Shown here: one piece after another, positions 23,793 through 36,100 of the stretch
How the letters are laid out: each line of letters starts with the position of its first letter
Numbering within the stretch: the stretch's first letter is position 1
Origin: Nothophaeocryptopus gaeumannii
Lineage: Eukaryota > Ascomycota > Dothideomycetes > Mycosphaerellales > Mycosphaerellaceae
DNA: 64,000 nt
NCBI GenBank assembly: GCA_031771865.1
Contig: JASISA010000003.1
Coordinates: 496,001-560,000, forward strand
Direction: 5' to 3'
Program-made: the position numbers and the translations under genes
Notes under the pieces: generated by a model
Told to the model about the DNA's origin: nothing
The model's database searches: none
What the model saw: the letters and a program-made list of their open reading frames with translations, nothing else

Positions 23793-25194
23793 AAATTTGC
23801 TGTGAGAGAGCAAACAGCAAAGTAGGAGGGGTGGTGGGGTTGAGAAGGAGCCTTCGAGATTGAACTGATAGGCTAGGCTGGATGAGGCTAGACCAGAGCT
23901 ATGACGTTTCTGTTTCTGTATTTGTATGGACTTTGATGAAAGTGAAGCCGTAACAACAAACAGATCGGCTGCGACAATGGACTTACTCGACGCGTTATAT
24001 ATTGCTGATCCTAGAGGCCAGCATTGCCGACGCCGGACCGCCGCAATCATAGACGCGTCCCACAAATCGAATGCACTCCGGATGCTCAAGGGCTACGGAA
24101 GAGTGCTCGTGCTCCGATCTCCCCCGTTCACCCTCATGTCTCCCTAGTATTTCCGGCGTCTGCGCTACATGGCTCTCCAGCTCATCGCGGAAAGGTCCTT
24201 GGCGTCTGCTTCCCTTCATCTCGTCCTCTCTCGACGATTTGCGAGGTCCTCTCGACAACTTTGAGGCCTCAGAAGCCCATACAGACCCCCGTGTCGCGGG
24301 ATTCGGACCTTTTGCGGCTCTCCAAGCAAGCCAGGATTACAAAGGCGGTGATCAGCCAACCGGCCAAGCCTCAACAGAATATAATCATTGCCATGATTCG
24401 ATTCCACCGCAACCACCCACGGGTGCATGCTTGACAGGGCCAGTACCAAAGCTACGCAGCGATTTTGGTAGCGGTATTTGAGCTTCGCCCAAAGTTGGTC
24501 CTATCAAGCGTGCACCCGTGGGTGGCAACACTTTTCTCGGAGCTGGCCTACGACGCAGGCGACCAGTAGAAGTAGCCGCTCGGTGTGAGACATGCAGAAA
24601 GCGAAATCGCGCAAGGATCTCCTGCCAGACCGAAAAAGCAAGGCCATCTTCCTTATCCGGATGACAAGTGACTTGATTGCAACTCATCCCACTTTGCAAG
24701 GAAGAGGATGCCACGTGATGCGCTCAGTATTCATTGCCGCTCTTTGAATTGTTGCCTCGAGCACGTGCTTCACTTGTCGTGAGCATCTCATGAAACCCGA
24801 ATATAGATACATCCTTTTATGTCAACTTGCTTTGGCTGTAAGATTCCCAAGAATCGTTCATTGGGATCTGGCTGTACCGAAACTTCACTTTCAGACAGGC
24901 TTCAGCATCTCATATGAGAGTTAGGAAGGCGGTAAGGTGACAGTGCAGTAACCGCTGAAACGCCAATAAGAAACATGACCTCCTCGACATATGCCACCAG
25001 CCTTATGTACGCCAGATCAACGACTATTTACAACGCAAAAATCGTCAATACTTGCGAAAGTACATGTCTAACCCAGCTTGCATGTGATTGTCCTGAACAA
25101 ACCAGGTCGCTGATCGGAAGTATAAATTGAACCCTTCAAGCAAAATCATCGCTCTCTGACACGATCCACAATCTCCACTTTCCGGACCTTGGAG
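23793..25194. other. Gene-poor stretch upstream of GAPDH
   Basis: 1.4 kb without a supportable gene. Short overlapping frames at 24024-24714 on both strands arise around an inverted repeat (24413-24525) and look non-coding. A TATA-like sequence, TATAAATT, lies at 25121-25128 and could serve the degenerate gene that follows. Confidence 0.4.
24413..24525. repeat. Inverted repeat with 30-bp arms
   Basis: The arm at 24413-24442 (CCACCCACGGGTGCATGCTT and ten more bases) pairs with 24496-24525 in reverse complement at 27 of 30 positions, across a loop of 53 bp. The three mismatches are all transitions. It could be a fold-back element remnant or a structured RNA; no coding sequence spans it. Confidence 0.6.
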
Positions 25195-25747
25195 CTAGTC
25201 AGCACTCGACGATTGAGCAAGTCGGCTATTTCTCAAGATCAACTTATCTCCTCCTTCTTCGACAGGGGCACCTTGGTGTGGGAGCACGTTACTGATTGAC
25301 AAGCTCAAGATTCGCGCAGAGCATCTCGCCAAGCTAGACACAAACGGCAACAACATGGACAAGGGAGATCAATAAACCGAGATGCTCAAGCGTGCAGCTG
25401 AGCATAGCGATATGGAAACCCCGCGGAAGCTGAGGAATCAGCGAACGGTAAGTCAGAGCAGGTTGCAAAGGGAACAGAACTGCTCACTATATCCGTAGAC
25501 CCCGGAGACAATTTCGACCACCCCTCAACCCGGAAGAAGCCAACAGCTTGCCTCTCAAGCCGCTGTCGAACACGATATTGAGCAACTCAGCCATGCCCCA
25601 AAATGCGTAGTTAACACAGACCATGTTGCTTACGCACTGGGTACCGCACATCCTCAAGTACGTGGCAAATCCCATGATGTTCTACCTGTTGGCGGATCAG
25701 TTGGGGAACGAAGTGAGATGGGAGAGGGAGTATGGGACGGGAGAATG
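25195..25747 (+). pseudogene. Possible degenerate hypothetical gene
   Basis: A plus-strand frame reads like coding sequence (LIDKLKIRAEHLAKLDTN, then TEMLKRAAEHSDMETPRKL) but has a TAA between the two halves, near 25372. A good GTAAGT donor at 25449 and a CCGTAG acceptor near 25499 would join it to TPETISTTPQPGRSQQLASQ and on to a stop near 25747. Upstream, ISQDQLISSFFDRGTLVWEH lies in a different frame. No family is recognised. It may be a dead gene or a chance series of open segments. Confidence 0.25.
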
Positions 25748-26582
25748 AAGGTGGGTTGAGGATGTGGTAGGTTGGCGAGAGCGTGGTCTGCTTATAGACG
25801 TGGGATAGTGGGAGGAGCAAGATGGACGTCTTGGGTGAGTGGAGGATGAGGTGCTATGATCTCGAGGTGTCCTGATTTGACCGAGGGAGTATTTGAGCCG
25901 TATGGGCGATCTTGGCTTCTTGGTTTTGAGATGTTCCCAAGATGGAGTTAAACTCCGTCCGCAGAGCGAAGAATTTCCAAGATGTGAGTGTCACAGCCAG
26001 TGACGGGTATAACCAGAGACCCAGGAAGCGTTCACGTCTCTGTATTATTGCAACTTGGAGCAGTAACGACCTGCTCTTATGGCCGAGTTTGATGTGTTCT
26101 AGTGTTCTTGGCTACCTTATGTTGAGAGCCGATGATGGACTAACGTTGTCTCATCGTTGCCTGAGGTTTCCAAAAGAGCACCTTCCCTTTCAAGCGAACA
26201 TCCCGTTTAGCCGTAACATGCTCCTCTAGTCGAAAATGCTTCTAGGAACGAAGCGTTCACCGGAAGAAGAGGAGCAAACCCCAAGTTGTGAGGGATCGCA
26301 AATCTCTTTCGGCATCGAAAACTGACAATTGGTAGCCCTGGGTAACAACGTTGGCTTAGGATTCGCTTGAAATAGCATCCAGACCAAGCTTTCGGGTCAC
26401 GGGAAGCACATTGATGTCCAATGATGTCCGGTACGAAGCTTGTCAGCTAGCGAGAGCAGAGCTCTTGACAGCTGCCATTGAAGATGAAAAGGACCCTTCT
26501 GCACCCTCACGAACTTTTTCGCGACTATCCCAAGCCATACCTAACAACAGATTAGCCAGCAAAACACCCTTATCGCCTCACC
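25748..26582. other. Intergenic, nothing recognised
   Basis: About 830 bp upstream of the glutathione transferase gene. Short open frames on both strands show no family features; the last few hundred bases presumably hold the GST promoter. Confidence 0.4.
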
Positions 26583-27304
26583 ATGTCCAAGCCTTTGAAG
26601 CTCTACGGCCACGTCCAGGGTCCCAACCCATGGAAGGTCGCGATATTCCTTGAAGAGCTCAATGTCCCGTATGAGACGGAGTACATGGACTTTGGAGACC
26701 TGAAGAAGGAGCCTTTCCTCAGCTTGAACCCCAACGGTCGTACGCCAGCGCTCGAGGACCCGAATACGGGTGTCACCGTCTGGGAGTCTGGTGCTATCAT
26801 TGACTACCTTCTGGACGTCTATGACAAGAACAATACCCTCAAGTACACCTCAGTACCAGAGAAGTACCTCCAGATTGCATGGAGGGACTTCCAGATGAGC
26901 GGGCAGGGCCCGTATTTCGGCCAAAAGGCGTGGTTCACTTTCGTAAGTCGTGCCGCAATGGTTAATTGGCCGATTGTCAGTGCTGACTATCGCAGTTTCA
27001 CCATGAGAAAGACATCAAGTCTGCGATCGAGCGATATGGCAACGAAATCAAGCGCGTTCTCAGCGTGATCAACGATCACTTGAGCAAGACCGGAAAGCCA
27101 TACCTGGTAGGAGACAAGGTTAGCTACGCGGACTTGATGTTCGTGCCATGGAACGAAATGGTGACCTTCCTGATGGGACAAGAGTTTGAGGATGAGTGGA
27201 AGTCGAAGTACCCAAAGTGCTACCAATGGCACAAGACTTTGGTGGCCAGGCCCGCTGTGAAGAAGGTCCTGGATGCCAAGGCGGCGAAGATGGCCAGCAA
27301 GTGA
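26583..27304 (+). CDS. Glutathione S-transferase (Ure2p/GTT-like)
   Basis: Two exons (26583-26942, 26996-27304) joined by a 53-bp GTAAGT intron give 222 residues. The N-terminal thioredoxin-fold domain carries LYGHVQGPNPWKVAIFLEEL, the cis-proline region LNPNGRTPALEDP and the glutathione-contacting WESGAIIDYLLD. The helical C-terminal domain includes HLSKTGKPYLVGDKVSYADL with its conserved N-cap/Asp. It would conjugate glutathione to electrophiles, or act as a peroxidase, in the cytosol. The Asn at the position after GP is as in Ure2-type transferases, which lack the catalytic Tyr. The start follows an untranslated leader without other in-frame ATGs nearby. Confidence 0.92.
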
Positions 27305-28336
27305 GAACTTTGTAGATGTAGACGAGTAAGAGCTCGCAGTAGAGTTTCCAAACAATGTTATTGGAATGAGGTCTCATAATCCCGTGGAAGGCCGGTATCG
27401 TATTCGCTTCTATTTCAGGCCAAGGGACTCAGGCCGGGCTCTGGATAGTGCTGAATCCCGAACGCCATGCTCGGCCGATGTATGTTGTACCAATTGGTGA
27501 CTTGATTGTTTCGCCAGCCAGAAGCCTTGCTATACTATCGCGTGACGACTTACGGCGTCGTAGGAGCTTGAGGGAAAGTCTTGGAATGCAATAAGGCGGT
27601 CTCGCTGATGTGAAGATGGTTGGTGATGGCCCTTATGACACGCTCATGGTCAAGAACACAAGATTGCTGGTGGGACCACACGAGGCATGTGAAGTTCCGG
27701 GATTTCGTGCGGTGTCACGGTGTCATCCAGGTCGTCGGCGCCCGCGGATCTCGGAGATGAAAGCGCGCCGATTGTCGTTCACAAATGAGAGTCGTCGCGA
27801 AAAGTCCGAATGTAGTGAAGGAGTGCGCCGGAAGATCAATCAGCATCAGCATCCGGCGCCCGCCAGCAGACTGCCGGTACATGTATATAGTAAGAGAAGG
27901 GTCATCAGTAGTCACACTGCATATGCTTCTGCTTCCTTCTGCCGTCGGCCGAATCAAGTAGTAGTGATTGTGCTATCGACACCAGTGGAAGGTTCATCTA
28001 GGAATATAATTGAGTTTTGGGGAGCACATGGGAGAAGCAGGGTCCAACCGAGCCATTCTTTGACGAGAAAGTACCTCCTACCGCCGGCCGCCGACTGCTA
28101 TCGATCCTCCTACCACACTCCACCTCACCGACACGAGCTGAAGGCCCATCCCGTACTCGCCCTGACCCCGTCGCTCGTTACACCCTCCTCCTCGCCGAAA
28201 CAAATTTCCGCCGCCACCTCCTTGAAGCACCTTCCCAATTTCTTGGGAACGTACGACTGCCGAGCGGGTATTGATCAGGCTGCGGTCACACCACCCAACA
28301 GCCGCGCTGAGGGAAAAGCATATCCCCATACGAAAG
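27305..28336. other. Intergenic and 5' region of the Sec14-like gene
   Basis: 1 kb with no supportable gene. A plus-strand open frame runs through 27610-28443 but overlaps the real gene in another frame and lacks any family signature. The last 250 bp are C/A-rich (for example 28165-28245), as in fungal 5' leaders. Confidence 0.45.
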
Positions 28337-29512
28337 ATGGCAGCCAGTGGGAATGCTACGCCAAACGATGCATCACGTCCAGAGTCAGTCGTCTCCGATG
28401 GTGCATCATTCAAGAGCACGACGTCACAACCAACGCCTGCTAGCAGCGCAACCGCCGGCGCCGATAGGGACGATGAAGAAGAGTTCAAGCTGCCCACCGA
28501 CGGTCCTCTGAAGACTCCAATTCCTCGACCTGCATCTACCACAAAGCCTACTTCAGAGGCTGCGCTCACGCCGGAGCAGGAGACCAAGTACGCCACCGTT
28601 CTGGCACAGGTTTCACAATGGAAGACATTGCCTACCTCCACCGCCAAGAACGCGGCTCAGGCTCCCATCGAAGACCGCGAGCGCATGTTCCTGACCCGCG
28701 ACTGCATTCTACGGTATCTGCGAGCAACCAAATGGAAGACGTCCGACGCATTGAAGAGATTGCAAGGCACTTTGAGCTGGCGAAGAGAGTACGGCGCGGA
28801 CACATTCACGCATGATTACATCAGCCCAGAGAATGAGACGGGCAAGCAGATACAGCTCGGATTCGACAATGAACAGCGTCCATGCCTCTACCTGAGCCCG
28901 GGACGGCAAAACACCAAGATGTCGGACCGCCAGATTCACCATCTGTGCTACATGCTGGATCGTACCGTTGATATGATGCCACCGGGTGTAGAGACGAACT
29001 GCCTCATCATCAGCTTCAAGGGTTCAGGCAATGGCAATATCCCTACCGTCGGCCAATCTCGGGCTGTTCTCAACATCTTGCAAACTCACAATCCAGAGCG
29101 TTTGGGCAAGGCGCTGATCAAGGAGACGCCTTGGTACGTCAATACATTCTTCAAGCTCATCAGCTCATTCATCGATCCTGTCACGAGGGAGAAGATGAAG
29201 TTCAACGAGGACTTGACCCGATTCATCCCGAAGACGCAACTGTGGGACATATTTGACGGCGATGTCAAGTTCGATTACGATCATTCTGTGTACTGGCCAG
29301 CCTTTGATGCAGAGTGCACTAAGAGGAGAGAGGCGTATCGACGACGATGGGAAGCGGCAGGAAAGCATATCGGCGAGTACGAAGAGTACTTGCGTGGCGG
29401 TGACCACCGCTCCCTCCAGCAGGTGTTGGATTCAGTCGTTCTGACACCGGCTCTGGAGAAATCTCAGGATGCGGACCTTGCTGCTACAACTGTGGCCAAG
29501 TTGACTGTTTGA
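28337..29512 (+). CDS. Sec14-like (CRAL-TRIO) phosphatidylinositol transfer protein
   Basis: A single exon of 391 residues. The first 110 residues are Ser/Thr/Pro/Ala-rich and probably disordered. A CRAL-TRIO N-terminal segment follows (DCILRYLRATKWKTSDALKR), then the lipid-binding domain (RPCLYLSPGRQNT ... HLCYMLDRTVDMMPPGVE; FKGSGNGNIPTVGQ; YVNTFFKLISSFIDPVTREK). The C-terminal YWPAFDAECTKRREAYRRRW motif is typical of fungal Csr1/Pdr16-type Sec14 homologues. Such proteins exchange phosphatidylinositol and a second ligand between membranes and stimulate PI kinases. The start at 28337 was chosen over the open frame from 28271, which has no earlier ATG in a convincing context. Confidence 0.88.
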   Translation: MAASGNATPNDASRPESVVSDGASFKSTTSQPTPASSATAGADRDDEEEFKLPTDGPLKTPIPRPASTTKPTSEAALTPEQETKYATVLAQVSQWKTLPTSTAKNAAQAPIEDRERMFLTRDCILRYLRATKWKTSDALKRLQGTLSWRREYGADTFTHDYISPENETGKQIQLGFDNEQRPCLYLSPGRQNTKMSDRQIHHLCYMLDRTVDMMPPGVETNCLIISFKGSGNGNIPTVGQSRAVLNILQTHNPERLGKALIKETPWYVNTFFKLISSFIDPVTREKMKFNEDLTRFIPKTQLWDIFDGDVKFDYDHSVYWPAFDAECTKRREAYRRRWEAAGKHIGEYEEYLRGGDHRSLQQVLDSVVLTPALEKSQDADLAATTVAKLTV

Positions 29513-29946
29513 AAGAGCTCTGTGTTTGGCGTTGGCATACTGGACATTACTTTTGAGCGGCATGCAACATGTCCGGGAGTTTGGGTAAAGAGGTGCACCT
29601 GCATAAACACATCGGCGTTAGGCGCCACACGTTTCGAAGAGCACGCCTGATGTCGTGGAGACCAGTTCCAGGGCCCAGCGAGACATATGTACAGGCCATT
29701 CAGGCGTATACAACATTATGACACCACGTCTGTACTTTATTCAGAGACACTGTGGTAGGTGCGTATTGCAAGACACTTCACGACTGACTCTGCATAGACA
29801 TGTCTCGCTCAGTGTGGACGAGAGTCGACGTCCGATCTCTCACTCGTCAGTTCCACGATCTTCTCAGTGGCCCTGGAGCCTGTACAAAGCGCAACTTGTC
29901 ATCCAGTGGAACCCTTCAACCGCCGTAAAGCAAAACACCGCTCTTC
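29513..29946. other. Intergenic, nothing recognised
   Basis: 434 bp between two plus-strand genes. A frame from 29655 overlaps the next gene out of frame and is not supported. Confidence 0.4.
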
Positions 29947-30945
29947 ATGAACATGGAAACAAGAATGGAAACGGAAATGGAAGCACAATTCGAAACGGAA
30001 GAATCCACCACGATGGACGACATACCCACGGAGTTCCAGCTACAGATTCTCGAATACCTATCACCACAAGACCTTACCCGCCTTCGATTTACATGCTGGC
30101 TCTATCGAAACATCGTCCAATCCAACCTCAAGCATCTGACCAAAATCATCACCGAACCTATCCTCGCCCGTTTCGAAACGTACGTCAAGCATCATTTCAA
30201 TAACCCCGGCACTGATTTTCTCGAAACTTTTCGTCGACTCTTTGACCACCGGAATGTGATCATGACCCCTCACTACAGTGGATACTTCACGATCGGTAAC
30301 CCTAAAGCTGTGGAATTGCATTATATGTGGAGGCATCATGGGGTGATGATTGAGGAACGGCCGTTTCGGGTGAGGAGGATACAGACTACAGGGAGAGTGA
30401 AGAGGTTCGGGTTACGGAACAGAGAAAGGTAGGGAGCCAACACTGAATCAAATCATTGATTCGATTTGGGGTCTGGCGGAGAATATGAGGATGGTACATA
30501 TTAACATCATGTCACTAATCGGAGATTGTGGCCAGGATGTCTCCGTCGGTTCGTACGCGGTATCGACGACTTCCTTGCCAGCACGGACTTGTGGGCGCTG
30601 GAAGCTGACGGGATCATGAGAGAGGATGTGGAGGGGTGGTATTGGGATGTGAGGCGGTATGGGCTTGTGAGCGAGGAACGTGCTTCGAGGACGCACGGAC
30701 TTGTAGTGCCCGAGTGGCCTCTCACTCAAATCAACTTGAGAGAGAGCGGTTTGTGGGCGAAGAATCGGAAGATGAGGGTGCTTTGCAGTATACCGAGGAT
30801 TGGAGAGATTCTGGGTCTATCGGCTTTGCCGACTACGGGGCATTTTGCTTGGTGTGTGAGCAATGCGTGGGAGAAGGGGAGGAGCTGGGCGTATGAGCAG
30901 GTGGAGAAGGTCGTTTGGGAGAGAGGGAAGATGGAGGTGTGGTGA
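29947..30945 (+). CDS. F-box-like protein, possibly split by an intron or a break
   Basis: Two open segments on the same strand seem to belong together. 29947-30432 begins MNMETRMETEMEAQFE and contains an F-box, IPTEFQLQILEYLSPQDLTR, at about residues 25-60. 30526-30945 encodes a domain (WPLTQINLRESGLW; VLCSIPRIGEILGLSALPTT) that is paralogous to the downstream part of the minus-strand F-box locus at 31156-31740. A candidate intron ends near 30534 (GGCCAG), but I could not find a pairing that keeps both frames. It may be one spliced gene, two genes, or a gene with a frame break. F-box proteins recruit substrates to SCF ubiquitin ligases; the substrate is unknown. The first segment changes from C-rich to G-rich coding. 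Confidence 0.5.
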
Positions 30946-31155
30946 AAGCGGCGGTGTTGGAGAAGGTTTTCATTTTCTGAAGTAGCCGGAGCCAGCTGTC
31001 TGTCTCATCCTAATCCTCTACTGAAGACTCTTATGCCGACCAAGCTCTTCCGTATACCCCATCTTCTCGCTCGATAGTCCACTCGCAGACGTACTGCTGA
31101 ACGTGGGTGAGCTAGTCAGTAATGTGGCAGCCGTCTTTCACGTTCCACAGCCACT

Positions 31156-33048
31156 TTAGCAAATGTACAGCTCCTTCATGACCGCCCTTGATTCAGCTGC
31201 ACTCATCTTGACACCATCGAGAGCGTTTTCGATCTTGTCAAAAGCCCACTGCGAGCGCACACAGTATCCAAACACATCGAAGGCCGACACCGGCAACGTT
31301 GGTACACCCAGGAGATTGTGGAGCTTTTCGCTTCCGCATAGCACATGGGTGTTACTGATCCACTGTGTCTGCTTCCTGCCAGCCTCCTCCTCTATAACTT
31401 CTTGGTTAAACCAGCTGAGCTCCGTAAGTGGCCATCTTGGAAGTGCGATTGCTGGAGCTGGAGCAATTGGTGCTGTTGTGTAGTCCTCTGGCGGCGTCCC
31501 GACCAGCGTGCGATACCAGCGAGCAAAGACCGCTGGGTCCGTGATAAGCTCCGCCCTAACGGCCGATTGAAATTTCTCGCAGAAGTCGTCCTCGCTCGTG
31601 ATGTCCACAAGGTTTGCTGGGTCGAATGTCGGGGGAAGATGGTGCTTCGTGAAGACGTCTTCGAGGATGCGCGCGAGCCACTCAACTACCCTCACGTCTT
31701 TCGGCTCAAGGGCACTTGCAATACGTTGATAAGAACCACTTCAAGAAGGATAATATCCCGCAATATCAGGCAAATCCCCTCTCATCGAATATCCCCTCCC
31801 TCCCTGCCAATTCTCTATCAACCCAGCTTTCCAAACTCCATGCCACCCAATCTCCAGCTTCAGCGCAGCAATCACATGCACCCTCTCTGGAGCACCTCCC
31901 ATATCACACTGCACTCCTCTCCAAACCTCCTCCCACTTCGAATCCTTCTCCGGAACAACCCTCTCCAAGAATGTTTTAACACAATACCTCCCTTCCTTAT
32001 GCGTCTCTGATCGCACCAACCTCTCCATCTCCCTCAACCCCCCAAAAACAACAAAATGCCTCAAATCCTCATCCTTCCTCGGCCAGAATTTCCTCCTCTT
32101 GCTCGGGTACATCTGCGTATCCGGATTAAACAAATGCTTCACAATCCAACACATCAATTTCCATATATCACACCCTTCAACCTCGTCAGCTGTATACATC
32201 TGGAACACAGCTTTCTCCCGCGCGGAGAGGGTTTCCCAATACGCAATCTCTCCCTCCTCATCGAACATGGCATTTCCAGCCAGGTCTAGGAGGATGGCTC
32301 GCAGATGTTCAAGATAATGTCCCAGGATCAGGAAACTTTTGAGTGTGTTGCGAGCGATGTGGATGGGTATAGCAGGGATATGCGCATAATCACTCCCCAA
32401 CGTATCACCCATCATTCCCTGCGTCGGCGAAGACAGTGTGCTCCGGAAGACATATCTCCCCACAGTAAGCGTGATATCCCTCGCCCTTGCAGCCCTCCTT
32501 CGTAGTCCCATCAGGTACTCGAACGTGGCCAGTTCCGGTGGCGGGTAAAGCCTTGTGAGCAGCTCGGGTAAAACATGATAGTCTTGAAAGCGAAGAGTAT
32601 AATGCTGTTGATCCAGAGACTCCGGAAGGTCTGGGATCAGACAGGGAAGACATGCTTTGACGATGTCGTTTGAAGAGAGGAGAGTGGTGGCGTTTTTGGA
32701 GGTCAGACGGAGGGAGCAGAGATCCGGGAATGACAACTGAGTGAATATGCCTATGAGAAGCTCAGTTGGCAGTGCAAATAAACCGGAGATCGGACCAGTG
32801 TTTCCCAGCGCTGCGACATTGCTCTCCGACGAGGCGGATGCATAATGTTCGGTCGTCGAGGTGTGGTTAGGAAGATCAGATTTGCGAAGGACTCTGGAAA
32901 GTCTTCTTACTGCTCGCATTGCAGATCGTCTGTTCCCGTATGAGCAGATTGATGTGCGTATCATGTGGTTATCACTTTGAGCTCGAACAAGCATTCCAAG
33001 GCTCTGCTTACGGCTGCCAAGTCCATGTGACAGCTCCGATGACATCAT
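31156..33048 (-). CDS. F-box protein with an in-frame TGA before a conserved C-terminal domain
   Basis: From ATG 33048 the frame runs 435 codons to a TGA at 31743-31741. It has an F-box (ALPTELLIGIFTQLSFPDLC) at about residues 90-130 and no other domain I recognise. After the TGA the same frame stays open for 194 more codons to 31156, beginning SGSYQRIASALEPKDVRVVE. It includes WPLTELSWFNQE and HVLCGSEKLHNLLGVPTLPV, which match the C-terminal segment of the plus-strand F-box locus (30526-30945). The downstream part has no ATG of its own until near its end, and no splice pair bypasses the TGA. So either the stop is a recent nonsense change, or it is read through, or a 3' remnant lies in frame by chance. 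A G-run cluster (GGGAGGGAGGGG) lies about 45 nt before the stop on the coding strand. Confidence 0.6.
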
Positions 33049-33187
33049 CAAGCCGCCAGTCGGTGGTGCGGAGAAGTCGGGCGTTTCCGTGATACACCTT
33101 CAGTTCATATCGTTAATTCATGATCTAGCGGGCGTACTCTATGTATGTGCAGGGACACAACGCTACAACAATGCTCACGAACACCTT

Positions 33188-36100
33188 CTACTGCTTCTCC
33201 CTCCCAACGTTCTTTCCCCATCTCAAGGCACTCTGCCTGGGGCGCGAAGAAGCTTGTGGTTGAGCCTGGTCTGCAAAGCGAATGTTCTGCCGCTGCTGAG
33301 GTAGTTCTCGCGGGGTTTCCTCCTCTTCACTATCACTCTCCTGCGTACTGATCCCCAAAGCTCCTTCTCTTCGTCTACGCTCTGCAGCTGTCTCTCCACC
33401 GTCGCTGACATTCCTGTTGTGAGAGGGTTGAGAGCTTGCTGGCGGCACACGCTCCGTACCGTCGTCATCGGAATCCTCTTCCTCTGTAGAACTTTGTAAC
33501 GCGATGCGACGCCGACGCTCTGCTGCTGTCTCACCTTCGTCGTTCTGACGCCTTCTAACATCCGATCCGACATCATGGAACGGCACTTCTCGGCCACCGG
33601 TGTCCACCAAGCGGAGCTCGTTCGAGTCTTCGGTATCCACACGCTGAATCTCCGCTTGCGCACCTCCCCTTTCGGGCTCATTTGCCTCCGTTAATAACGG
33701 GACAGATCCACGTTTCGCTGAAGGTTCAGCGCGCGTTCGCGATGCTTGCGCTTGCTCGAGTGCATCCTTACGCGCCTCGCGTTTGACAGATTCTGGAGCG
33801 TTGCTGTCCTCCACGGCCTCAACACGGGCCTTGGGATCCATGGTGCGAATCTGGTTAATGAATTCGGCTTTGCTCATACGTCTGCCGCCCTGAGTGATCG
33901 TGAAGCGGATACGCTCATCGTCATCAACATCGTCATTAGAGCCGACCTTCTTCTTATCTACCGGCCCAGCAGGTGGACTTGCTCCAGAAGGCCCAGGAGC
34001 GCCGGCTTCAACCTTGCCCTCCTTAGGACCAAGGCCGAGCATCTTGCCCATCTGGCCAATGCGCTGTTTCGTCTTGTCTGGGTCTCCGGCCACGCTTTGC
34101 TTGCGATCTGGCGCAGGAATGTCGTACTTCTTGATGACCTCTCCGTCTTCGTCTTCGACAATGATGGTATTACCATATTGATAGGCACGAGCAGGACCGC
34201 CCGAGCCCTTCGGCTTTTCCACAGGCTTGGCCTTGTCTTCACGATGACGACGAATGGCACCACCTGTCATTGATGCCATCTTGTTCATGCCTCCGCGCCA
34301 TCCCTTACCGGGTCTTTCGATTGCTTCTGCAGCTTCATGCTCGACCTTCTTGGCCGCCCCTAGAGCCTCATGACCTGGATCGGTGTTCGGATCGTCCTTG
34401 GTAGGAGCGACACCGTTGTTCTCGTCGGCATGCTCCTTCCGCATCAAACGACGGCCTTCCCTGGCCTCGAACTTCTCGCGTTCCTTCGCGCCTTGCCCTT
34501 CTTTGCTTTCTTCCACAGCAAGCACGTTTCCTTCCTCGTCTTCAAAGACAGTGTCTTTGCCCTCTTCATAAATCTCGCCCGCGTCGCCGGGACTGACATC
34601 GCGCTCGCTGTCTGGATCAGAAGTCTTCTCATCAGAAGGCGGCTCGCTCTTCATGGCCAAAGTCTCAGAATCGCTTCTGTACTCGCGATCTTCCTTTCTC
34701 GGCGCAGGGCTAATAGCCGATTGACTGATAGGCCCACCTGGTCCACGGCCCTGACTCTTCCAAGATCGGCGGCGAGAGGAAGCACGGCTTTGAGCCCGAC
34801 TTGGATTCTCTTCCTCTCTTTGCCTTCGCAGGAAGGTGCCAGGAGCACCCATAGGCAGGAGCCCTGTACCAACCTTTTCATCGTCCAGAGACTGTGCAGA
34901 CATGGAGCTCTTCGAGCGAGACTGTATCCGAGGTAGTCGGTCCATCCAGGAAGGACCTTGATCGTTAGCTGTGGTGTATGACATGGTCAGAGTGAGGGTG
35001 TTGATGTGCTTTCCAAGAGTGAACACCGCAATCGATGATCCGTGGACCACGATAGAGGTCACCACGAGGAACGTCGTAATAGGCCATATCAAGTATATGA
35101 CACCATACTCTGGCGTCGATTCGGGTAAGTTCGCAACCACAACGGGTGTTGTGGAGTCTGTCTCCAGCTCAGCTCTGGCCAAGATGGCGACGAAGATGGC
35201 ACCGACACCAATCGGACCAAAATGGCCTGCGAATAAAGCCTCTCGCCAGGTTTTGATATCTGGGATGACAGGCTTCAGTGCCATCATGATTGGTATGCGC
35301 CTGAAGAAGAGGACCAGAAGAGCAATGACGACCAATTTCCACACATCAAGTCCGAGCCTGCCAGAGTTGTACTGCTCCCATGGTATGATGGTTCCAAAGT
35401 AGACGAAGAAGGCCAAGTTAATCAGCAAATCGATGACGTTAGAAACGTGCGATTCCTCTGTCTTTTCGGTAAACCAACCATCGTTACTGAAGCCAACACC
35501 GCATGCGAACCCAACAAGCAAGTCGTCAAGACCGAGAAGTGATCCTGATCCGGCACAGAACAAGGCCAAGACGAAGTAAAAGACCAAGAATGACTCTCGG
35601 TCGATAATGTCGCGCTCGTGAGCGTATCTGATTGCGCGACGAGCGATGTACCCAACGCAGACTCCGTAGAATGCGCCGAAGATGCACTCGTAGAGAATGG
35701 TGTAGCAAAACCAATGAAACACGACCTCGCCGGCGTGTGGGCGGTAGGTGATGATGTACAGGGCCAAGTAGCTGAATGGGAAAGCCATGCCATCGTTGCA
35801 TCCAGATTCTGCAGAAAGCAAGTCTCGAAGATGCTTTGGCACACGTTTGGCGAACTTGCCCTTTCCGACGACCGAGGAGGCCAGGACAGGGTCAGTGGCC
35901 GTGACGCAGGCGGCAACTGCCAGGCTCTCAAGCCAACTCAGATGCGCATGGAAAAAGGCCCATATGAACAGACTTGTTACGAGCCATCCAAACGTCATGA
36001 CGGGTATGAGCAAGAAGGTGACGGATCGCCAATGCCGTTCCATATATGCCTTTGGCAATTCGACGCCGACGGCGAAACATTGCACTACAAGGACAATGCG

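Noticed and set aside
25270..25290. Thioredoxin-like APWCG motif
   Set aside because: It appears in one frame for a few codons only, with no thioredoxin fold around it.
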